Part shown: piece by piece, positions 9,481-18,148 of the stretch
Numbering within the stretch: position 1 is the first letter of the stretch
Layout: each line of letters opens with the position of its first letter
Made by a program: the position numbers and the translations under genes
The notes under the pieces: model-generated
What the model was told of the DNA's origin: nothing
What the model saw: only the letters and a program-made list of their open reading frames with translations
The model's database searches: none
Assembly: GCA_009840595.1 (NCBI GenBank)
Contig: VXNK01000116.1
Location: forward strand, 1-55,121
DNA length: 55,121 nt
From: Rhodospirillaceae bacterium
GTDB lineage: Bacteria > Pseudomonadota > Alphaproteobacteria > Bin65
Direction: 5' to 3'

Positions 9481-10512
9481 ATGAAACGCATCTTTTCCGG
9501 TATCCAGCCCTCCGGCGGGGTCACGCTCGGCAATTATCTCGGCGCGATCCGCAACTGGGCGCGGCTGCAGCACGAGGGCTTTCACTGCATCTATTGCATG
9601 GTCGACCTGCACGCGGTCACGGTCTGGCAGGACCCCGCGCAACTCGCCGACCAGACCCGCCAGGTCACCGCCGCCCTGCTCGCCTCGGGCATCGATCCGA
9701 ACATGTCGGTGGTCTTCCACCAGTCCTCCGTGCCGGCGCACGCCCAGCTCGCCTGGATCTTCAACTGCGTCGTCCGGCTCGGCTGGATGAACCGGATGAT
9801 CCAGTTCAAGGAGAAGGCCGGCAAGGACCGGGAGAACGCGTCCCTCGGCCTCTACGCCTATCCGGCGCTGCAGGCCGCCGACGTGCTGGTCTACCACGCG
9901 ACCCATGTGCCGGTCGGCGAGGACCAGAAGCAGCATGTCGAGCTGATGCGCGACATCGCCCAGAAGTTCAATCACGATTTCGGCGTCGATTTCTTCCCGC
10001 CGCCGGAGGCGATGATCTTCGGTGGCGCGACACGGGTGATGAGCCTGCGCGACGCGACGAGGAAGATGTCGAAGTCCGACCCGTCGGACATGAGCCGGAT
10101 CAACATGACCGACGATGCCGACGCCATCGCGCTCAAGATCCGCAAGGCGAAGACCGATCCGGAGCCGCTGCCGGGCCCGGAGGTCGTCGGCGCCGACGGG
10201 CAGGTGACGCAGGCGGCCGAAGACGCGCGTCCCGAGGCGTTCAACCTCGTGCGCATCTTCGCCACGCTCGCCGACCGGCCGGTCGCCGACGTGCTCGGCG
10301 AGTTCGAGGGCCATGGTTTCGGCCGCTTCAAGCCGGCGCTCGCCGACCTCGCTGTCGAGCAGCTCGGCGCGATCAACGCCGAAATGCGCCGGCTGCTCGA
10401 CGATCCGGCGGAAATCGACCGGGTGCTGGCCGGCGGCGCGGAAAAGGCGCACGCCATCGCCGACCCGATCCTGGCGGAAACCTACCGGATCGTCGGCTTC
10501 CTGAAGGCCTGA
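9481..10512 (+). CDS. trpS: Tryptophanyl-tRNA synthetase
   Basis: This class I synthetase charges tRNA-Trp in the cytoplasm. The 343-residue product has the standard bacterial length. The HIGH-equivalent nucleotide-binding region reads [14 protein letters not shown] at residues 10-23, and the second signature KMSKS is exact at 195-199. The tRNA-binding C-terminal helices ([20 protein letters not shown]) are present. It lies 66 bp after murJ on the same strand and probably shares transcripts with it. This is an essential housekeeping gene with no odd features. Confidence 0.97.
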   Translation: MKRIFSGIQPSGGVTLGNYLGAIRNWARLQHEGFHCIYCMVDLHAVTVWQDPAQLADQTRQVTAALLASGIDPNMSVVFHQSSVPAHAQLAWIFNCVVRLGWMNRMIQFKEKAGKDRENASLGLYAYPALQAADVLVYHATHVPVGEDQKQHVELMRDIAQKFNHDFGVDFFPPPEAMIFGGATRVMSLRDATRKMSKSDPSDMSRINMTDDADAIALKIRKAKTDPEPLPGPEVVGADGQVTQAAEDARPEAFNLVRIFATLADRPVADVLGEFEGHGFGRFKPALADLAVEQLGAINAEMRRLLDDPAEIDRVLAGGAEKAHAIADPILAETYRIVGFLKA

Positions 10513-10593
10513 TCGCGATCCGGCTGGCCCGGCCGCATCGTCCGGGCGCCGGCAGGCCTTGTTGCCGCGGCCGGCATCCCCCATCTCTTGGCG

Positions 10594-11673
10594 ATGGCCC
10601 GCAAGGCAGACCCGCTGTTTGACGATGGTCCCGACCGGCCGCAGCCCGGCGCCGGGGAGGCGAAGCGGCCGGGCCGGCTCCGGCGGCTGTTCCGGCGGCC
10701 GTTCAGGGGCGGGGCCGGCGCGACGCGCCCGCAGGACCGCCCGGCTGCCCCGCCGCGCCGCCTGCGCTGGCGCGTCGCCCGCTGGGCGCTCTGGGGCCTG
10801 CTCGCAGTCGTCCTGCTCTACTATCCGGTCGGCATGGCCCTCATGCACCGGATCGGCGACGACACCGAAATGACGGCGCCGGCGGAAAAGGGCGCCAGCC
10901 GGGCAGTTGCGATGGCGGCGGCGCTAATCCGGCGCGAGACGATCGACCATGCCTGGACGCCCAACGATCCCTTCATCTATCCGTCCTGGGCGCTCGACAA
11001 CCTGCCCAACTTCCAGGTCGGCGTCCGCGACGCCCTCGGCCGCTTCGCCATCGAAATGGCCGACAAGATCGGCCGCACCCGCGGCTCCAGCGTCGTCGAC
11101 AAGGATCTCGAGGACGCCATGGGCAAGCTGCGCTACTCGCCCTACACCTGGGTCTGGGACATCAGCGTCAGCCTGCTGCCGACCTCCTCGACCGAGGCGC
11201 AGTACCGCGCCGCCATGCGCTCGCTGCTGCGCTACAACACGCGCCTCGCCGCCGGCACGGCGACGTTCGAGCGGCGCGCCGACAACCTGCAAACCCTGAT
11301 CGATCGGGTGAACGCGGACATCGGCTCGGATTCCGCGCGTATCGCCGAGCGGGTCGAGCGGTTCGGCGGCATCGTCTTCGACACAAGGTCCGACGACCTG
11401 TTCTACCGCACCAAGGGCCGGGTCTACGGCTACTACATGATCCTGCGCGAACTCGGCGCCGACTTCGCCGGCATCCTGGCCGAGAAGCAGGCCCAGACGG
11501 TGTGGACCAACATGATGGCGAGCCTGCGCCGCGCCGCCGAGCTGCAGCCGCTCATCGTGCGCAACGGCGCGCCCGACGGCATGCTCCAGCCCAACCACCT
11601 GGCGGCCCAGGGCTTCTTCCTCTTGCGCGCCCGCACCCAGCTGAAGGAAGTCAGCGACATCCTCCAGCGCTAG
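10594..11673 (+). CDS. DUF2333 family membrane protein
   Basis: The product (359 residues from ATG 10594) has a basic, Pro/Arg-rich cytoplasmic head, one membrane segment near residues 67-87 (WALWGLLAVVLLYYPVGMAL), and a long soluble, probably periplasmic, helical domain. The conserved block TPNDPFIYPSWALDNLPNFQ and the later SPYTWVWDISVSLLPTSSTEAQY match what I recall of DUF2333, a proteobacterial family without a settled function. A TTG two codons upstream (10588) is an alternative start. It follows trpS by about 80 bp and may be the last gene of the run; 107 bp separates it from the epoxide hydrolase. Confidence 0.8.
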   Translation: MARKADPLFDDGPDRPQPGAGEAKRPGRLRRLFRRPFRGGAGATRPQDRPAAPPRRLRWRVARWALWGLLAVVLLYYPVGMALMHRIGDDTEMTAPAEKGASRAVAMAAALIRRETIDHAWTPNDPFIYPSWALDNLPNFQVGVRDALGRFAIEMADKIGRTRGSSVVDKDLEDAMGKLRYSPYTWVWDISVSLLPTSSTEAQYRAAMRSLLRYNTRLAAGTATFERRADNLQTLIDRVNADIGSDSARIAERVERFGGIVFDTRSDDLFYRTKGRVYGYYMILRELGADFAGILAEKQAQTVWTNMMASLRRAAELQPLIVRNGAPDGMLQPNHLAAQGFFLLRARTQLKEVSDILQR

Positions 11674-11780
11674 CCCGGATTTCTCGCCACGGTCACGGCC
11701 TGGGCGGCGCTGTCGAATTGGCTGCCTGCGGCCGCGGCGCGACAGGTTCTGAAGCCATTGCCGACAAAGATGACAAGCCC

Positions 11781-12968
11781 ATGAGCCCGACGCCCTTTAC
11801 GATCGATGTGCCGCAGGAGAAGCTCGACCGCATCCTGCACCGGGTGCGCGAGTTCCCGTGGCCGGACGAAACGGTCGACAGCGGCTGGGCGCTGGGGCCC
11901 GACCCGGACTGGTTGCGCGATTTCTGCCGCTACTGGATCGAAGCGTACGACTGGCGCGGGGTCGAGGCCCGTCTCAATGAGCTGCCGCATTTCAGGGCGG
12001 AGGCCGACGGGCTGGCGCTGCACTATGTCCATTGCCGCTCGCCGCGCCCGGATGCGACGCCGCTGCTGCTCGTGCACGGCTGGCCGGGCTCCTTCATCGA
12101 GTTCGAGGACATGATCGGGCCGCTGACCGACCCCGCCGCCCACGGCGCGCCGGACGCGCCGGCCTTCCATGTCGTGGCGCCGTCGCTGCCCGGCTATGCC
12201 TTTTCGGACAAACCTCCGGCCCCCATCGGCCCGCGGCGCATGGCCGGGCATATCGCGGCGCTGATGGGCGGGGTGCTGGGCTATGACGGCTACATCGCCC
12301 AGGGCGGCGACTGGGGCAGCGTGATCTGCGGCTGGATCGGCCACGACCACGCGGCCGGCGACCGGCGGGGCGGGTGCGGCGCGGTACACCTCAACATGTT
12401 CGGCGTCCGGCCGTCGCAGGAACGGGAAGGCGGCGGCATCGAGCCGGTTCCCCCGCAGACCGAAGAGGAAGAGGCCTGGCGGCGCAAGGGCGAACGCTGG
12501 CGGATGAAGGAAGGCGGCTATTTCCACGTCCAAGCGACCAAGCCGGAGGCGCTCGCCTACGCCATGCTGGACAGCCCGGTCGGCGTCGCGGCCTGGATCG
12601 GCGAGAAATTCCGCACCTGGATCGACGGGCAGCAGGCCAGCCTGGACCGGGTCATCGGCCGCGAACGGCTGCTCACCAACCTGATGCTCTATATCGTCAA
12701 CGACGCCTTCGGCAGCGCCTCCTGGACCTACTACGGCTACGGTCAGGCCGGCGATTCGCTGCTGCCGCCGGGCGGCCGCGTGACCGTGCCGACGGGCATC
12801 GCCAACTTCCCGCGCGAGATCATCCCTTTCCCGCCGCGGCCCTACGTCGAGAAGGGTTACAATGTGGCCCACTGGACCGACATGCCCCGCGGCGGCCACT
12901 TCGCCGCCATGGAGGCCCCGGACCTGCTGCTGGCCGACATCCGCGCCTTCGCCTCGGCAATCGGGTGA
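11781..12968 (+). CDS. Epoxide hydrolase (alpha/beta-hydrolase fold, EHN domain)
   Basis: This family opens epoxides to diols through an Asp-ester intermediate. The 395-residue product starts with the epoxide-hydrolase N-terminal domain (FTIDVPQEKLDRILHRVREF), characteristic of the microsomal-type branch. The oxyanion region HGWPGS is at 99-104, the nucleophile D177 is in the GGDWGS motif, and the catalytic His is H373 in RGGHFAAMEAP. A lid Tyr candidate occurs in SWTYYGYGQAG. The ATG at 11781 is chosen because the EHN domain starts there; the open frame upstream is only a GC-driven extension. Substrate cannot be inferred. It stands alone, directly before a HigBA module. Confidence 0.9.
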   Translation: MSPTPFTIDVPQEKLDRILHRVREFPWPDETVDSGWALGPDPDWLRDFCRYWIEAYDWRGVEARLNELPHFRAEADGLALHYVHCRSPRPDATPLLLVHGWPGSFIEFEDMIGPLTDPAAHGAPDAPAFHVVAPSLPGYAFSDKPPAPIGPRRMAGHIAALMGGVLGYDGYIAQGGDWGSVICGWIGHDHAAGDRRGGCGAVHLNMFGVRPSQEREGGGIEPVPPQTEEEEAWRRKGERWRMKEGGYFHVQATKPEALAYAMLDSPVGVAAWIGEKFRTWIDGQQASLDRVIGRERLLTNLMLYIVNDAFGSASWTYYGYGQAGDSLLPPGGRVTVPTGIANFPREIIPFPPRPYVEKGYNVAHWTDMPRGGHFAAMEAPDLLLADIRAFASAIG

Positions 12969-12996
12969 GCGACCTGCCCGATGCGTCGGCGGAATC

Positions 12997-13025
12997 TTTA
13001 CGGATAACGTAATACCCGGTAGACT
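12997..13025 (+). promoter_or_regulatory. higBA promoter and palindromic operator
   Basis: A perfect inverted repeat TTACG-gataa-CGTAA occupies 12998-13012. It overlaps a candidate -35 box TTTACG (12997-13002), which is 17 bp from a candidate -10 box TAGACT (13020-13025). A transcript from this promoter would begin close to the toxin ATG at 13034, and no Shine-Dalgarno is present, so leaderless translation is possible. The palindrome is a natural binding site for the HigA helix-turn-helix protein. Confidence 0.5.
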
Positions 13026-13033
13026 CCTCGAAA

Positions 13034-13312
13034 ATGATTCGAAGTTTCAAGGACCGGCGCACGCGACAATTCTTCGAAGGCCACCGGATTGCAGCGTTTC
13101 AGCAATTTGCCGAGCAGGCGGCGCGGCGCCTGACCCTGCTCGACAACGCCGAATCGCTGCGCGACCTTTCGGCGCTGCGGAGCAACCGTTTGGAAGCGCT
13201 GCGGGGCGACCGGTCCGGGCAATACAGCATCCGGATCAACGCACAGTGGCGCATCTGCTTCCGCTGGACGGAGGACGGGCCGGGCGACGTGGAAATCGTG
13301 GACTACCACTGA
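13034..13312 (+). CDS. higB: HigB-type (RelE superfamily) toxin
   Basis: HigB toxins are ribosome-dependent mRNA endonucleases. The 92-residue product has the compact RelE fold signature of the HigB subgroup: an N-terminal helix pair (TRQFFEGHRI, FAEQAARRLTLLD), the segment LSALRSNRLEALRGDRSGQYSIRI split by short turns, and the terminal strand QWRICFRW followed by VEIVDYH. Arg and His residues at the C-terminal end are suited to catalysis. Toxin-first order with the antitoxin 12 bp downstream is the hallmark of higBA. The ATG at 13034 has no ribosome site in front of it but lies just after a plausible promoter. Confidence 0.88.
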   Translation: MIRSFKDRRTRQFFEGHRIAAFQQFAEQAARRLTLLDNAESLRDLSALRSNRLEALRGDRSGQYSIRINAQWRICFRWTEDGPGDVEIVDYH

Positions 13313-13324
13313 CGGGACGGCGAT

Positions 13325-13630
13325 ATGATCGCAACAAACGGGATGCCGCCGGTGCATCCGGGCGAAATTCTTCGAGAAGAACTCGACACGATCGGGATCT
13401 CGGCCAACGCACTGGCAAAAGCGCTGGGCGTTCCGGTCAACCGGATTACCTTGATTCTTAACGGACAGCGGGGAGTCACGGCGGACACGGCGCTGCGGCT
13501 CGCACGCTATTTCGGGACGACGCCGCAATTGTGGCTGAACCTGCAGAAAACCTGGGAACTGCGCCGGGCGGAAATCGAAACGGGCGGCGAAATCGCCGAG
13601 CGCGTGGCGCCCCGGCAGGCGGCGGGGTAG
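13325..13630 (+). CDS. higA: HigA-type antitoxin (XRE helix-turn-helix)
   Basis: HigA neutralises HigB and represses the operon. The 101-residue product begins with the HigA signature PPVHPGEILREELD, followed by an XRE helix-turn-helix (SANALAKALGVPVNRI and TADTALRLARYFG, about residues 26-66) and the typical end PQLWLNLQKTWELRRAE. It lies 12 bp after higB on the same strand. The last residues (ETGGEIAERVAPRQAAG) form a short variable tail. The probable operator is the palindrome at 12998-13012. Confidence 0.92.
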   Translation: MIATNGMPPVHPGEILREELDTIGISANALAKALGVPVNRITLILNGQRGVTADTALRLARYFGTTPQLWLNLQKTWELRRAEIETGGEIAERVAPRQAAG

Positions 13631-13823
13631 TCCGGCGCGGCCTCCGTCCGGGCCGGCGCCATGGGGCTTGCGCCCGGCGGCTCGGCGGCCAAGGCCGGCT
13701 TCCAAAAACATTTCCTTTTTCTCGATAATATTCCTTGAAACGGCAGGCCCCGCGCCCTATATCGACCCCGTCAACGCCCGAAATGCGCCTGCCGCGGCCG
13801 GCCCGCTTCCCGACCGTCATTCC

Positions 13824-13970
13824 GTCCTTCGAGACGCAGTGCTGCGCACTGCTCCTCAGCCCCTCCTCAGGATGAAGGGTTGGGAGTCTGGCCAAATTTT
13901 GCAGCTTCATCCTGAGCAGGCCATTGAGGAGGCGCGTCAGCGCCGTCTCGAAATGGCCGTCTCGAAGGAC
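13824..13970. repeat. Dispersed palindromic repeat, copy A (147 bp)
   Basis: The element is bounded by perfect 13-bp inverted ends, GTCCTTCGAGACG (13824-13836) and CGTCTCGAAGGAC (13958-13970). It contains an inner perfect 12-bp inverted pair, CTCAGGATGAAG (13866-13877) and CTTCATCCTGAG (13905-13916), so it can fold into a branched hairpin. Its right 66 bp match copy B (36401-36466) at 62 positions. Similar palindromic intergenic repeats are, from memory, widespread in alphaproteobacteria. It has no coding capacity. Confidence 0.85.
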
Positions 13971-14084
13971 GAAACGCCCGTCTCGAAGGCCGCCCGCGGT
14001 GTCGGGTGGCGTTCCCGTTCGGCCGGGATGCTGGAAAATTTCCTATCGTGATCGTTTTTGTGCACTTTCGAAGGGCGTGTTTCC

Positions 14085-14183
14085 AACGATTCCAAAGGGT
14101 TAGGGCCTCAGGGTGCAGAAAAAAGCATGTAAGAAAGACCGGTCTGTCTAATTCAAAAATCAAACGATTTCAAAGGCTTAAGG
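14085..14183. repeat. Imperfect 20-bp direct repeat in the AT-rich island
   Basis: AACGATTCCAAAGGGTTAGG (14085-14104) and AACGATTTCAAAGGCTTAAGG (14163-14183, one base over) match at about 18 of 20 aligned positions and bracket 58 bp. This could be a duplicated target or attachment-like site, or a duplicated regulatory motif. It is a direct observation without known function. Confidence 0.5.
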
Positions 14184-14465
14184 AAATTGATATTGAATAT
14201 TCGTTCAAAATCCAGCCGCTCTTCGGCGTCCGGCCCGGCCGCCGCCCCGGACCTGCTGCCGGCCGATATCTGCGCCCTTGCCCAAACGCTCCGGTAACAA
14301 GCGGTTGAGCACCGCGCCTGCGCGCCGATTCCATCGTGACCCGCGCCGCAGGTTCGACTAAGACTGCCGCCCTGCACACGGCGCGGTTGCCGGCCTTTCC
14401 GGCCGGCGCCGTGCCGGATAGCGAAACCGAACCGTCAACATCAAGGAAACCCTGGAGGGGTGACG

Positions 14466-16043
14466 ATGAAACGACTGATGACAGCGGCGGCGGTCGCCGC
14501 CGCCCTTGCGGTCGCCGCCATGCCGGCGTCGGCCAAGAATGTCCTGAAATGGGCCAGCCAGGGCGACGCCCTGACCGCCGATCCCCATTCGCAGAACGAG
14601 GGCCCGACCAATTCGGCGACCCTGCAGATTTACGAGGGTCTGGTCTTCCGCGATCCGGCCATGAAGCTGATTCCCGCGCTGGCCACGAGCTGGTCCACCG
14701 TCGCGGGCAAGCCGAATGTGTGGGAGTTCAAGCTGCGCAAGGGCGTCAAATTCCACGACGGCTCGCCCTTCACCGCGGACGACGTGGTCTTCACCATGCA
14801 GCGCATCAAGCTGCCGACCTCGGACTTCAAGAACTACGTCAAGAGCGTGGTCGAGGCGAAGAAGGTCGACAGCCACACGGTGCAGCTCGTCACCAAGGGG
14901 CCGAACCCGATCCTGCCCAACCAGCTGACCCAGATCGGCATCATGTCCGCCGCCTGGGCCAAGAAGCACAAGGTCGAGAAACCCCTCGACTTCAAGAACA
15001 ACGAAGAGAGCTACGCCGCGCGCCACGCCAACGGCACCGGCCCCTACATGCTGAAGCTGCGCGAGCCGGGCGTCCGCACGATTCTGGTGCGCAACCCGGC
15101 CTGGTGGGGCTGGAAGGACTCCGGCGGCAACGTCGACGAGATCGTCTACACGCCGATCAAGAACGCCGCGACCCGCGTTGCCGCGCTCCTTTCGGGCCAG
15201 GTCGATTTCGTGCTCGATCCGCCGTTCCAGGATCTCAACCGCATCGGCCGCAGCGCCAAGCTGAAGGTCGTCCAGACGCCGCAGATCCGGACCATCTTCC
15301 TCGGCCTGGACACCGGCGTGAAGGAGCTGCGCACCTCCGACGTCAAGGGCAAGAACCCGTTCGCCGACGCCAAGGTGCGCGAGGCGATGTACCGGGCGAT
15401 CGACATCGCGGCGATCCGCAAGGTCGTCATGCGCGGCCTCGCCGTGCCGGCGGGGATCATCACCTCGCCGGGCGTCCACGGTTACACGCAAGCCCTGAAC
15501 GGGCGCCTGTCCTACGATCCGGCCAAGGCCAAGGCCCTGCTCGCCGAAGCGGGCTATCCGAACGGATTCACCGTCCGGCTGGACTGCCCGAACAACCGCT
15601 ACAACAACGACGAGAAGATCTGCATCGCGGTCGTCGGCATGCTCGGCAAGGTCGGCATCAAGGTCAATCTGGACGCGATTCCGAAGTCCAAGCACTTCCC
15701 CAAGATCCAGAAGCGGGTGACCGACTTCTACATGCTGGGCTGGGGCGTGCCGACGCTGGATAGCCACTATGTGTTCACCTACCTCTACCATTCGAAGGGG
15801 CCGTGGAACGCGACGGGCTACGCCAATCCGCGGGTCGACGAACTGACCGACGCCATGCCGGTCACGGTCGATCTCAAGAAGCGCGACGCGATGATCGCCG
15901 AAGCCTGGAAGCATGTGAAAGGGGCCAACGCCTATCTGCCGCTGCACCACCAGGTGATCGTGTGGGGCATGTCCAAGAAGCTCGACCTGCCGATCCGGGC
16001 CGACGATTCCCCGCACTTCCGCTGGGCGAAGATGAGCAAGTAG
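14466..16043 (+). CDS. ABC transporter substrate-binding protein, peptide/nickel family (SBP_bac_5)
   Basis: This is the periplasmic receptor of the five-gene importer that follows. The 525-residue product has a clear Sec signal peptide (MKRLMTAAAVAAALAVAAM, cleavage likely after PASA at about residue 23). The mature N-terminus (VLKWASQGDALTADPHSQNE) and the block VWEFKLRKGVKFHDGSPFTA are typical of DppA/OppA-like proteins. No lipobox is present, so it should be soluble. ATG 14466 is preferred over GTG 14460 because GGAGGGG lies 5 nt before it. Ligand cannot be read from sequence; dipeptides, oligopeptides or other small solutes are all known in the family. Confidence 0.93.
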   Translation: MKRLMTAAAVAAALAVAAMPASAKNVLKWASQGDALTADPHSQNEGPTNSATLQIYEGLVFRDPAMKLIPALATSWSTVAGKPNVWEFKLRKGVKFHDGSPFTADDVVFTMQRIKLPTSDFKNYVKSVVEAKKVDSHTVQLVTKGPNPILPNQLTQIGIMSAAWAKKHKVEKPLDFKNNEESYAARHANGTGPYMLKLREPGVRTILVRNPAWWGWKDSGGNVDEIVYTPIKNAATRVAALLSGQVDFVLDPPFQDLNRIGRSAKLKVVQTPQIRTIFLGLDTGVKELRTSDVKGKNPFADAKVREAMYRAIDIAAIRKVVMRGLAVPAGIITSPGVHGYTQALNGRLSYDPAKAKALLAEAGYPNGFTVRLDCPNNRYNNDEKICIAVVGMLGKVGIKVNLDAIPKSKHFPKIQKRVTDFYMLGWGVPTLDSHYVFTYLYHSKGPWNATGYANPRVDELTDAMPVTVDLKKRDAMIAEAWKHVKGANAYLPLHHQVIVWGMSKKLDLPIRADDSPHFRWAKMSK

Positions 16044-16178
16044 CGGGCGCGCGGGAAACCGCACCCGGCGTTCCCTCCGCCGGCCTCCGGCTCCGCAGCC
16101 TGCGGGGACCGGCGGCCGGCGGTCTGCTTTTTCGACAGGGGATCGCAGGTCGGCTTCCGGCCGGAGACCTGAACGGCC

Positions 16179-17168
16179 ATGTTCAGCTATCTCGTCAACC
16201 GCGTGTTCCAGGCCATCGGCGTCCTGCTGGTGGTCGCGCTGCTGTCCTTCGTGATCTTCAATTACGTCGGCGACCCGATCAACAACATGGTCGGGCAGGA
16301 GGCGACGCTCGAAGACCGCGAGGAATTGCGCGAGCGGCTCGGCCTGAACGATTCGGTGATCGTGCAGTTCCTGCGCTTCGTCGCCAACGCGGCCGAGGGC
16401 GAATTCGGCATCTCCTACCAGTTCCAGCGCAAGGTTTCGGACCTGATCCTGGAGCGTATGCCGGCGACGCTGGAGCTGGTGTTCGTCTCGGCGGTCATCG
16501 CCCTGGCGGCCGGCATCGGGCTCGGCGTCTTTACCGGCCTCAGGCGCGACAGCTGGTTGAGCCGCTTCGTGCTCACCGTCTCGCTGGTCGGGGTGTCGCT
16601 GCCGACCTTCGTGATCGGCATCCTGCTCATCTACATCTTCTCGGTCGGCCTGGAATGGCTGCCCTCCTTCGGCCGCGGCGACACGGTGCGCCTCGGCGAC
16701 TGGGACAGCGGCCTGCTCACCGGCTCGGGCTGGCTCGCCATCATCCTGCCGGCCATCACGCTGGGCCTGTTCCAGCTCACCATCATCCTGCGCCTGGTGC
16801 GCGCCGAAATGCTCGAGGTGCTGCGCACCGACTACATCAAGTTCGCGCGCGCCCGCGGCCTGTCGCGCCGGGCGATCAATTTCGGCCATGCGCTGAAGAA
16901 CACGATGGTGCCGGTCATCACCATCGCCGGCCTGCAGATCGGCACGCTGATCGCCTTCTCGATCATCACAGAGACCGTCTTCCAGTGGCCGGGCATGGGC
17001 CTGCTGTTCATCCAGGGCGTCGAGTTCGCCGACGTGCCGATCATGGGCGCCTATCTGCTGCTCGCCGCCATCGCGTTCGTCGCGATCAACCTGATCGTCG
17101 ACCTGCTCTACGCCGCCGTCGATCCGCGGCTGCGCGTCTCGGCCCAGCGCGGCAAGGGCACGGCATGA
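16179..17168 (+). CDS. ABC transporter permease, DppB/OppB type
   Basis: This 329-residue inner-membrane permease has six predicted membrane segments, beginning with LVNRVFQAIGVLLVVALLSF. The conserved cytoplasmic loop that docks the ATPases is visible (RAEMLEVLRTDYIKFARA, then RGLSRRAINFGHALKNT), as is the ETVFQWPGMGLLF segment of this subfamily. It begins 135 bp after the substrate-binding gene, and its stop overlaps the next permease gene by ATGA (17165-17168). The family and role are clear; the substrate is not. Confidence 0.95.
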   Translation: MFSYLVNRVFQAIGVLLVVALLSFVIFNYVGDPINNMVGQEATLEDREELRERLGLNDSVIVQFLRFVANAAEGEFGISYQFQRKVSDLILERMPATLELVFVSAVIALAAGIGLGVFTGLRRDSWLSRFVLTVSLVGVSLPTFVIGILLIYIFSVGLEWLPSFGRGDTVRLGDWDSGLLTGSGWLAIILPAITLGLFQLTIILRLVRAEMLEVLRTDYIKFARARGLSRRAINFGHALKNTMVPVITIAGLQIGTLIAFSIITETVFQWPGMGLLFIQGVEFADVPIMGAYLLLAAIAFVAINLIVDLLYAAVDPRLRVSAQRGKGTA

Positions 17169-18148
17169 CGGCCGGCCCGGCAAACGGCGCCGCATCCGGA
17201 ACCGCCCCCGGAACCGCAGGCCGCCTGCTCGGCGCGCTCCATCGCGGCGCGGACAGCGACCTCGCCTACAGCTTCCGGCGCAACCCCGTCGTCGTGACCG
17301 CGGCGATCGTGACCCTGCTCTATTTCTTCGGCGCCGCCTTCGCCGACTGGCTTGCGCCGCACACGCCGTTCGACCCGTCGACGCTGAGCCTGGGCGATGC
17401 GGAAAAGCCGCCGGCCTGGATCGAGGGCGGCGACTGGAGCTACGTCCTCGGCACCGACAACCAAGGCCGGGACATCTTCTCGACCATCCTCTACGGCAGC
17501 CGCCTGTCGCTCATCGTCGGCTTCAGCGCCGTCATCTTCTCGGTCGTGCTCGGCGTCGGACTCGGCATCACCGCCGGCTATTTCGGCGGCTGGTACGAGA
17601 GCACGGTGATGCGCGCCGCCGACGTGCAGCTCACCCTGCCCTCGATCCTGGTCGCGCTCATGGTCGACGGCGTCGCCCGGGCGATCTTCGCCGGCACCGA
17701 CATCAAGACCGACGCGACCTTCGCAATCTACGTCCTGATCTTCGCCATCGGCATCTCGGCCTGGCCGCAATATGCGCGCGTCGTCCGTTCGGCGACCCTG
17801 GTGGAAAAATCGAAGGACTATGTGGCGGCGGCGCGGGTCATCGGCATCCCGTCCTGGCGCATCATGCTGCGCCATGTCCTGCCCAACACGATGGGGCCGG
17901 TGCTGGTGATCGGCACCATCGACCTGGCGCTCGCCGTCATCACCGAGGCGACGCTCTCCTTCCTCGGCGTCGGCATCCCGCCGACCCAGCCGTCGCTCGG
18001 CACCCTGATCCGGGTGGGGCAGGAATTCCTGTTCTCCGGCCAGTGGTGGATCACCCTGTTCCCGGCGCTGGCGCTGGTGCTGCTCGTGCTCGCCGTCAAC
18101 TTGCTGGGCGACTGGCTGCGCGACGCCCTCAACCCGAAGCTGCGCTGA
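17165..18148 (+). CDS. ABC transporter permease, DppC/OppC type
   Basis: The 327-residue product pairs with the preceding permease to form the channel. It starts with a variable Gly/Ala head, then DLAYSFRRNPVVVTAAIVTL with the first membrane helix, the periplasmic LGTDNQGRDIFSTILYGSRL signature of DppC proteins, and the docking loop ATLVEKSKDYVAAARVIG. Translation is coupled to the upstream gene through the ATGA overlap, and its TGA shares one base with the ATG of the ATPase gene at 18148. The much longer open frame upstream is not used. Confidence 0.95.
   Translation: MTAGPANGAASGTAPGTAGRLLGALHRGADSDLAYSFRRNPVVVTAAIVTLLYFFGAAFADWLAPHTPFDPSTLSLGDAEKPPAWIEGGDWSYVLGTDNQGRDIFSTILYGSRLSLIVGFSAVIFSVVLGVGLGITAGYFGGWYESTVMRAADVQLTLPSILVALMVDGVARAIFAGTDIKTDATFAIYVLIFAIGISAWPQYARVVRSATLVEKSKDYVAAARVIGIPSWRIMLRHVLPNTMGPVLVIGTIDLALAVITEATLSFLGVGIPPTQPSLGTLIRVGQEFLFSGQWWITLFPALALVLLVLAVNLLGDWLRDALNPKLR

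Larger units (their letters stand above)
13631..14465. other. Gene-free 835-bp region with repeat, AT-rich island and direct repeat
   Basis: Apart from the dispersed repeat at 13824-13970 and the direct repeat at 14085-14183, listed separately, no gene can be supported. Two full 60-base lines (14101-14220) are only about 35-38% G+C by hand count, against roughly 70% around them, which suggests foreign or structural DNA. Open frames across it are short, arginine-rich antisense readings of the repeat. The right end must contain the promoter of the ABC operon; the ribosome site GGAGGGG (14454-14460) is clear. Confidence 0.6.

Noticed and set aside
7795..10848. Reverse-strand open frame of about 1000 codons across murJ and trpS
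   Set aside because: It runs antisense through two well-recognised genes and has the Arg/Ala/Gly/Asp-rich composition typical of GC-driven shadow frames; no domain is visible.
13824..13970. CRISPR array or rho-independent terminator reading of the dispersed repeat
   Set aside because: There is one palindromic unit, not regularly spaced repeats with spacers, and it is too large and lacks a U-tract for an intrinsic terminator.
13867..14163. Reverse-strand 98-codon open frame over the repeat and AT-rich island
   Set aside because: Half of it is the palindromic repeat read through; there is no ribosome site, domain or codon pattern to support it.
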